From Streptosporangium roseum DSM 43021 (GTDB taxonomy: Bacteria > Actinomycetota > Actinomycetes > Streptosporangiales > Streptosporangiaceae): a DNA stretch of 64,000 nucleotides. Shown piece after piece: positions 59,455 to 64,000 of this stretch (within the stretch, counting starts at the first letter, position 1; each line of letters begins with the position of its first letter). The position numbers were made by a program, and so were the translations under genes. The notes below the pieces were generated by a model. The model saw only the letters and a program-made list of their open reading frames with translations. It was not told the origin of the DNA and ran no database searches. The stretch is taken from assembly GCF_000024865.1 (NCBI RefSeq), contig NC_013595.1:3968001-4032000 (forward strand), in the 5' to 3' direction.

Positions 59455-59663
59455 TGCGGGCCCGGAAGGCTGGTTGCTCCGGGCGGGGCCCCGCCCGGTG
59501 GCGACGCGACCTACTACGGGCGATCGGTGAAGGGCCGGTGGTGCCGGTGGCCGCGGTGCCACTGGAGGCGGGCGCGCCGTACCGGTCTGCGGTTGGGGCA
59601 TGGCGGGTCTCTACGACGGCCGGTAGCATCAGATGATCGACAGGTAGATGGGAGTCGCGCGCG

Positions 59664-60032
59664 ATGCGTGGTCTGGGAGACCTGGAGTCGGCGATCATGG
59701 ACCGGCTGTGGTCCTACCGCCGGCCCGCGTCGGTCAGGGACGTGCTCGAGGATCTCCGCCGCGAGCGGGAGATCGCCTACACCACCGTCATGACGGTGAT
59801 GGACAAGCTGCACACCAAGGGCCTGCTCCGCAGGGAGCCGGTCGGCCGGGCCTACATCTACCGGACGGTCGCCACCAAGGAGGCCTACACCGCCGAGCTG
59901 ATGCGCGCCACGCTCGCCTCGGGCGGCAACCAGGCGGCCACGCTGGTGCACTTCCTGGAGCGCCTCAGCCCGGAGGAGGCCGCCGCGCTGGAGGCCGCGC
60001 TGAAGGTCTATCCGCCCGGGAGCCGGGCATGA
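59664..60032 (+). CDS. BlaI/MecI/CopY family repressor
   Basis: The 122-residue protein has the BlaI winged helix: LGDLESAIMDRLWSYRRPASVRDVLEDLRREREIAYTTVMTVMDKLHTKGLLRREPVGRAYIYR (key words AIMDRLW, YTTVMTVMDKL, GLLRRE). It has a C-terminal dimerisation part with HFLERLSPEEAAALEAAL. The usual M56 sensor peptidase gene is absent on both sides, so it is an orphan repressor here. Its last codons are the first copy of a 41-bp tandem repeat. Confidence 0.93.
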   Translation: MRGLGDLESAIMDRLWSYRRPASVRDVLEDLRREREIAYTTVMTVMDKLHTKGLLRREPVGRAYIYRTVATKEAYTAELMRATLASGGNQAATLVHFLERLSPEEAAALEAALKVYPPGSRA

Positions 60033-60137
60033 GGGCCGTCGTGAAGATCCATCGGTCCGGGAGCCGGGCATGAGGGCCGTCGTGAAGATCCATCGGTCCG
60101 GGAGCCGGGCATGAGGGCCGCGGTGAAGATCCATCGG
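60018..60137. repeat. 41-bp tandem repeat overlapping the end of the BlaI gene
   Basis: Units start with GGGAGCCGGGCATGAG at 60018, 60059 and 60100 and include GAAGATCCATCGG. The first unit contains the BlaI codons GSRA and stop; later units repeat them out of context, so the repeat grew from the gene end downstream. Confidence 0.92.
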
Positions 60138-60546
60138 CACGGGGATCGCAGGTGACGGCTGTGATGAGGGCCATGGTGAGGGCCTGCCCGCGAACGGCGC
60201 CCCCGGTAGCCCCGGCCCCGTGCGCCGTCATCGCGGGCGCCCCGCCGCGCCCCGCGGGCCCGCCCCGCTGAGCCGCGGCTTCCAGGACTCCGCGGCAGCC
60301 GGTCCGGGCGTCCACCGGCGGCCTTCCCTGAAGGAAATCGCCATCGACAACGATGAGTCGTAGTGGCGTTGATAGGCCAAGTCAGAGCGATTTCAGGGGA
60401 AATCTCTCCACTCAAGTCACTGAATGTCTGATTTGGCACAACGGTCGCCCTAGGGGCATCATCCTCTACTACCGTCCATCGGACGAAGGGCGTCCCGGCT
60501 CGACACGCCACAGCCGGCGCCCCACACCTCAGAGGAAGGGAGAAGC
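60138..60546. other. Gap of about 410 bp upstream of a secreted protein gene
   Basis: The half from about 60345 to 60480 is clearly less GC-rich than its surroundings (CAAGTCAGAGCGATTTCAGG, CACTCAAGTCACTGAATG), as for a promoter and leader. No riboswitch consensus was recognised. Confidence 0.45.
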
Positions 60547-61557
60547 GTGACGGCTGCGTCCCGCGGGATTCGACGTCACGACGTACTCCGAGCCCTGATC
60601 TCCGCGCTCACCGCCGTGATCCTGTGCGCCTGTCTGGCGTCGGCGGGTCAGGCCGATCCCAAGCCCAGCGCCAAGAAGCTCCGCAAGGAGCTGGCACAAC
60701 TGCAGAAGCAGTCAGAGGCCATGATCACCGAGTACTACAACGGCCGGATCGAGCTGCAGAAAGTGGAGAAGACCGAAAAGGTGGCGCGGGGCAACCTCAA
60801 GCGCGCGCAGCAGGAATTCGACCGGGCGGCGGCGGAGATCCGCATGCTGGCCGTCGAGCAGTACCGCAGCGGCGGGATGGGCGTGACCCTCGCGCTGCTG
60901 GAGAACCCCGATCCGAGCGCCATGCTGAACCGCCTGGCGCTCACCCAGCAGATCGTGAGCGAGCAGGACGCCAAACTGCAGGGGTTCGCGAAGGTCCGTG
61001 ACTCCCACCGGGGCGCGCAGACGATGGCCGAGCAGCGCGCCGCCGCGCTCCGCGCGTCGCTCAAGAAGCTCGACGGTCAGAAGAAGCGCGCGGAGAGACT
61101 GATCGGCCAGATCAAGGACAGGATCGACCAGCTCTACCCCACCCCGGGGCTCAGGAGGGCCGACGGCACGTGGGTTCCCCAGCTGCCTTCGGGCCCGGAC
61201 AACATCACACCGCGGATGCGGCTGGTCCGGCAGCTGATCGCACAGCGCTTCGGCCCGCGGTTCGGCATCGGCTGCTACCGGGCCGACGGCGGCATCGCGG
61301 GCGGCGGGGAGCACCCCCTCGGCCGCGCCTGCGACTTCATGCTCAGCCGCGGAGGGGGCATGCCCTCCGGTGCCGAGACCCAGCGCGGGCACGAGATCGC
61401 GGCATGGGCCGTCAAGAACGCCCGGCGGCTCGGCATCATGTACATCATCTTCCGCCAGCGGATCTGGCACGTCCGCACCGGCAGCTGGCGGACCATGTCC
61501 GACCGCGGCGGCACCACCGCCAACCACTTCGACCATCCCCACATCTCGGTCTACTGA
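60547..61557 (+). CDS. Secreted coiled-coil protein with ARB_07466-like C-terminal domain
   Basis: The 336-residue protein has a signal peptide (LISALTAVILCACLASAGQA), a long coiled coil (about residues 38-195: KLRKELAQLQKQSEAMITEYY and beyond, as in PcsB/RipA-type wall proteins) and a C-terminal domain with GCYRADGGIAGGGEHPLGRACDF, IIFRQRIWHV and NHFDHPHISVY. The His/Asp set recalls the ARB_07466/VanY-like fold. A role in peptidoglycan turnover is inferred. GTG 60547 follows AGGAAGGGAG. Confidence 0.85.
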   Translation: MTAASRGIRRHDVLRALISALTAVILCACLASAGQADPKPSAKKLRKELAQLQKQSEAMITEYYNGRIELQKVEKTEKVARGNLKRAQQEFDRAAAEIRMLAVEQYRSGGMGVTLALLENPDPSAMLNRLALTQQIVSEQDAKLQGFAKVRDSHRGAQTMAEQRAAALRASLKKLDGQKKRAERLIGQIKDRIDQLYPTPGLRRADGTWVPQLPSGPDNITPRMRLVRQLIAQRFGPRFGIGCYRADGGIAGGGEHPLGRACDFMLSRGGGMPSGAETQRGHEIAAWAVKNARRLGIMYIIFRQRIWHVRTGSWRTMSDRGGTTANHFDHPHISVY

Positions 61558-61744
61558 TGTTCGAGGTGGCTGACCCGCGGTCACGCAGGCGGTTGTCCCT
61601 CTGAGGGCACATCCAGGGCGCATTCCGGATCTGCCGAGGTCCGTGCTCACCGGACTCCCCACGGTCCGAGCGCCGGGCGGGCGAATCGGGGAGGAGAACG
61701 CGCCGGGACCGGCCGGCGCTTCCGTACCGGCCGGTCCCGAGAGG

Positions 61745-63211
61745 TCAGACGGGTTGCTGTTCCCAGATCTGGGCGGGATTGCCGTCGCAGGGATACTGCT
61801 GGACGTCCGTGCCGTTGGCGACGCCGGCCCCGGCGACGTCGAGACACTGGCCACTGGCCTTGACGCTGACGATGTACTGGTTGTTTCCCAGGGGGGTGAA
61901 GTACCAGTCCTGGGCGTCACCCAGGTTGCAGTCCCAGATCTGTACGTTGCTCCCGTCGGCCACGCCGGCGGCGGCGACGTCCAGGCACCTGCCGCTGACG
62001 GGGTTGACGTACCGGTAGGTGCCACCTGCCCCGCCGGCCGATCCGGAGGGCGGGAACAGCTCGACCCGCGAGTGGGCCTTCATCGCCTCGAAGTTGGCGT
62101 TGTAGGCGTCGTACAGACCGGACACGGTCGTATTGCCGACCTTCCTCAACGTCAGCTGCACCTCGTCGGCGCCGCGGAGTGAGCCGTTGGTCATGTTCGG
62201 GCTGCCCGTCCAGACCGTCTTCGCTCCGTACGAGTCCCTGACCAGGATGTACTTGGAGTGGACGAAGGTGGACGTGTAGGTCGCCTTGTCGTTCCAGGTC
62301 GTCACGCCCGCCGCCTGGAGCTGGGTGATGACGGAAGGGCTCTCGTCGGTCACGACCTGGACCTCGCAGCCGCGGGTGACCGCGGAGGCGAGCGCGGCGA
62401 TCACGGGACGCTTGGGCGGGCTCTCGCGGGACCAGTCCGGGACGGCGATGCGGATGCTGCCGTGGTTGGCGCCGTCCTTGCAGTCGGTGCCCTTGATGAG
62501 GGAGACGACCGGGTCGCCGCTGCTCTTGGGATAGAACTGCACGTCGGAGTCATTGGGGGAGCTGACGTATCCACGTTGGGCCCAGTAGTTGTTGTCACGG
62601 GCGGTGTTCGTCCACAGGTCGGTGAAGAAGCCGCGGAGGTTGGCGGAGAACAGCGAGTCCCACGGCAGCCCGCCGTAGACGACGGCGTTGTTGGCGGCAC
62701 TCCAGCCGCCCGCGTACTTGGCCCAGTTCTGCGACGTCACCAGGATGACGTTGCTGACCCCGTCCGTCTGGTCGAAGATGATGAACTTGCTGTGCTGGTC
62801 GTAGGTGCCGAAGCAGCCGCCGCCGCTGTCACCGCCGACCACCGTCCCGCACTTCTTGATCCCCGACGTCGTCCCGTTGAAGGCGGTCTGCAACTGGGTG
62901 ATCGAGCTCTCGGCGGCGTACCGTCCGCCGATGACGAGCTGTACCTTGACGCCTCGTGCGGCCGCCGCGGCCAGGGCGACGCGGATCGGGTTGGGCTCGG
63001 TGCCGTTGTCCTCCTTGATGGCGAAGGCCGCGACTTTGATCGTTCCGGTGGCTTTGTTGATCAGGTCCACCGCCTTCGCCTCGATGGAGCGATCGTTCGG
63101 CAGGGTGAGGATGACCTCACTCGCGACCGCGGCATGGGCCGGTCCTGCCATCACGGTGATCATGCCTGCCGGTAACAGTAACGTGCAGAGGAAAGCGATC
63201 CAACGTCGCAC
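61745..63211 (-). CDS. Secreted phospholipase D-like protein with ricin-type lectin domain
   Basis: The 488-residue protein has a signal peptide (WIAFLCTLLLPAGMITVMAGPAHA) and two HKD half-sites, DQHSKFIIFDQTDG (about residue 140) and FVHSKYILVRDS (about 312), the latter followed by WTGSPNMTNGSL. These form a PLD-type phosphodiesterase domain. The C-terminal about 100 residues are a RICIN lectin module (SGRCLDVAAAGVADGSNVQIWDCNLGDAQDW and a second GQCLDVAGAGVANGTDVQQYPCDG). It probably acts on phospholipids or glycosylated surfaces outside the cell. GTG 63209-63211 is preferred; an open upstream extension would bury the signal peptide. Confidence 0.9.
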   Translation of the reverse strand: MRRWIAFLCTLLLPAGMITVMAGPAHAAVASEVILTLPNDRSIEAKAVDLINKATGTIKVAAFAIKEDNGTEPNPIRVALAAAAARGVKVQLVIGGRYAAESSITQLQTAFNGTTSGIKKCGTVVGGDSGGGCFGTYDQHSKFIIFDQTDGVSNVILVTSQNWAKYAGGWSAANNAVVYGGLPWDSLFSANLRGFFTDLWTNTARDNNYWAQRGYVSSPNDSDVQFYPKSSGDPVVSLIKGTDCKDGANHGSIRIAVPDWSRESPPKRPVIAALASAVTRGCEVQVVTDESPSVITQLQAAGVTTWNDKATYTSTFVHSKYILVRDSYGAKTVWTGSPNMTNGSLRGADEVQLTLRKVGNTTVSGLYDAYNANFEAMKAHSRVELFPPSGSAGGAGGTYRYVNPVSGRCLDVAAAGVADGSNVQIWDCNLGDAQDWYFTPLGNNQYIVSVKASGQCLDVAGAGVANGTDVQQYPCDGNPAQIWEQQPV

Positions 63212-63261
63212 GGACAAACCTCTCGTCGAGGGATTATTTGCGCACCCTAGAGGAGAGTTGA

Positions 63262-63942
63262 TCAAGCCGCTATGGGCCATGGTAAGCAGGAGATGTGGCC
63301 CCAGCCTCTAGTGAAATCATTCATGTTGTGGCTGAGCCTCCCCTCGTAACGTGGAGACCTGGGGATCGACGCGGGCACGCCGGCCGCGAGCGGTGGTGCG
63401 TGGTTGATGCGGGAGTGGGGGCCTGCATCGTCGAATCCGGGGCTGACGCCGTCGGCTCCGCCGAAGGGAGACACGGTCGCGACGAGCGCGGTCAGTCCCG
63501 CTCGCCTGGCTTGTCGGGTGATCGAGGCCGGCCCGGCGATGAGCTCGTGGGCGCCGTGGGCGGTGCCCACCCCGTCGGTGAGTGAGTCGCCGAAGGCCGC
63601 GACCACGTGGCGTCCTTCGGGAGCCTCGATGTCGATGCCGCTCAGGTAGAAGCGGGGTTCCACCTCTTCGGCGCCCGTCAGGTGCGTCCGGGAGACGGCG
63701 TCGGTGTCAGGGGTGATCGAGGATCGGGTGTCGTGCGCGGCCACGTGGGTGCGGGCGACCGTGAGGGGTTGCTTGCCGTACCGGTTGCTGAGCCGTACCC
63801 GCAGACGATCACCGGACCCGCGCAGGCGCACGATCTGACGGAGCGTCTGATCGCGGAAGGCGCGTGAGGGGTAGATGAGCGTCATCGACTCGTACGCGCT
63901 GACCGGGGCGGATCTGAAGGCCGCCGTCCATGCGGTGGTCAT
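63262..63942 (-). pseudogene. SGNH/GDSL hydrolase with internal deletions
   Basis: The 226-codon frame begins like a full SGNH hydrolase (AFRSAPVSAYESMTLIYPSRAFRDQTLRQIVRLRG, RLSNRYGKQPLTVARTHVAAHD) and has the nucleophile block HVVAAFGDSLTDGVGTAHGAH. Between these about 60 residues of the usual N-terminal domain are missing, and after HELIAGPASITRQARRAG the conserved Gly, Asn and His blocks are gone, replaced by unrelated sequence ending SCLPWPIAA. The frame stays open, but a working active site is unlikely. Confidence 0.72.
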
Positions 63943-63946
63943 GTGT

Positions 63947-64000
63947 TCAGCCCTCCAGGGAGCTCAGCAGGTGGCGGGTGAGGTCGCTGAGACGCGCGGC
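63947..64000 (-). CDS. C-terminal end of an upstream gene (partial)
   Basis: A reading frame entering from the right edge ends ARLSDLTRHLLSSLEG before TGA at 63947-63949, five bases before the hydrolase start on the same strand. The helical, leucine-rich end suits a regulator or enzyme C-terminus; nothing more can be said. Confidence 0.4.
   Translation of the reverse strand, partial: AARLSDLTRHLLSSLEG

Noticed and set aside
60353..60546. c-di-AMP (ydaO-type) riboswitch before the secreted wall-protein gene
   Set aside because: Such leaders are common before wall hydrolase genes, but the conserved core sequences were not found.

Overview
The window is high-GC DNA with abundant GTG starts, GTGA/ATGA stop-start overlaps, F420/PPOX-type and CE1758/CE1759-type flavoenzymes, a BlaI regulator and ricin-lectin/LPMO secreted enzymes. 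This points to an actinomycete chromosome, probably a filamentous genus near Streptosporangiaceae; the genus is an inference. I see no rRNA, tRNA or CRISPR array.

Layout. 1-681: the end of a Tn7-type element, with a TnsA-like endonuclease running off the left edge and clustered inverted/direct repeats at the probable terminus. 911-4639: a CstA transporter with a small upstream gene, then a methyltransferase. 4862-7085: a tightly overlapping three-gene operon (VWA protein, membrane-anchored kinase-like protein, three-helix membrane protein). 7352-14809: a penicillin-binding protein, a RecD2-type helicase, a flavin reductase/monooxygenase pair and a cell-wall amidase.

15355-20304: a compact lanthipeptide locus. 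It has a LanL-type synthetase whose reading frame is broken between kinase and cyclase domains, a 36-residue precursor peptide, a strong hairpin and an ABC exporter. 20318-37447: housekeeping and metabolic genes (DUF72, ARMT1/DUF89, GH15, a cyanophycinase-like fusion, AA10 LPMO, RidA, M20 peptidase with tandem Lrp regulator and divergent MHS transporter, copper monooxygenase, NAD synthetase). These are interrupted by an IS5-family element (21272-22159) with an extra end copy 540 bp away, and by a structured-looking 200 bp segment.

38396-47541: a complete-looking Tn3-family transposon of 9,146 bp. It has 55-bp terminal inverted repeats starting GGGG, a perfect 5-bp target duplication (GACAC), a TnpA, and a tyrosine recombinase of TnpI type with its resolution site directly upstream. 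Passengers are RidA with a TetR regulator, DUF1330 with a LysR regulator, a broken IS5-type transposase and unknown genes.

47740-64000: an HxlR/thiolase divergent pair, a TPR protein, a regulator-oxidoreductase run (XRE, quinone oxidoreductase, ADH, DUF2255, aldo/keto reductase), a beta-propeller protein, a FUSC exporter, BlaI, and secreted envelope/hydrolytic proteins. The window ends in a decayed SGNH hydrolase. Several short tandem repeats (9, 17, 41 bp) sit at gene ends.
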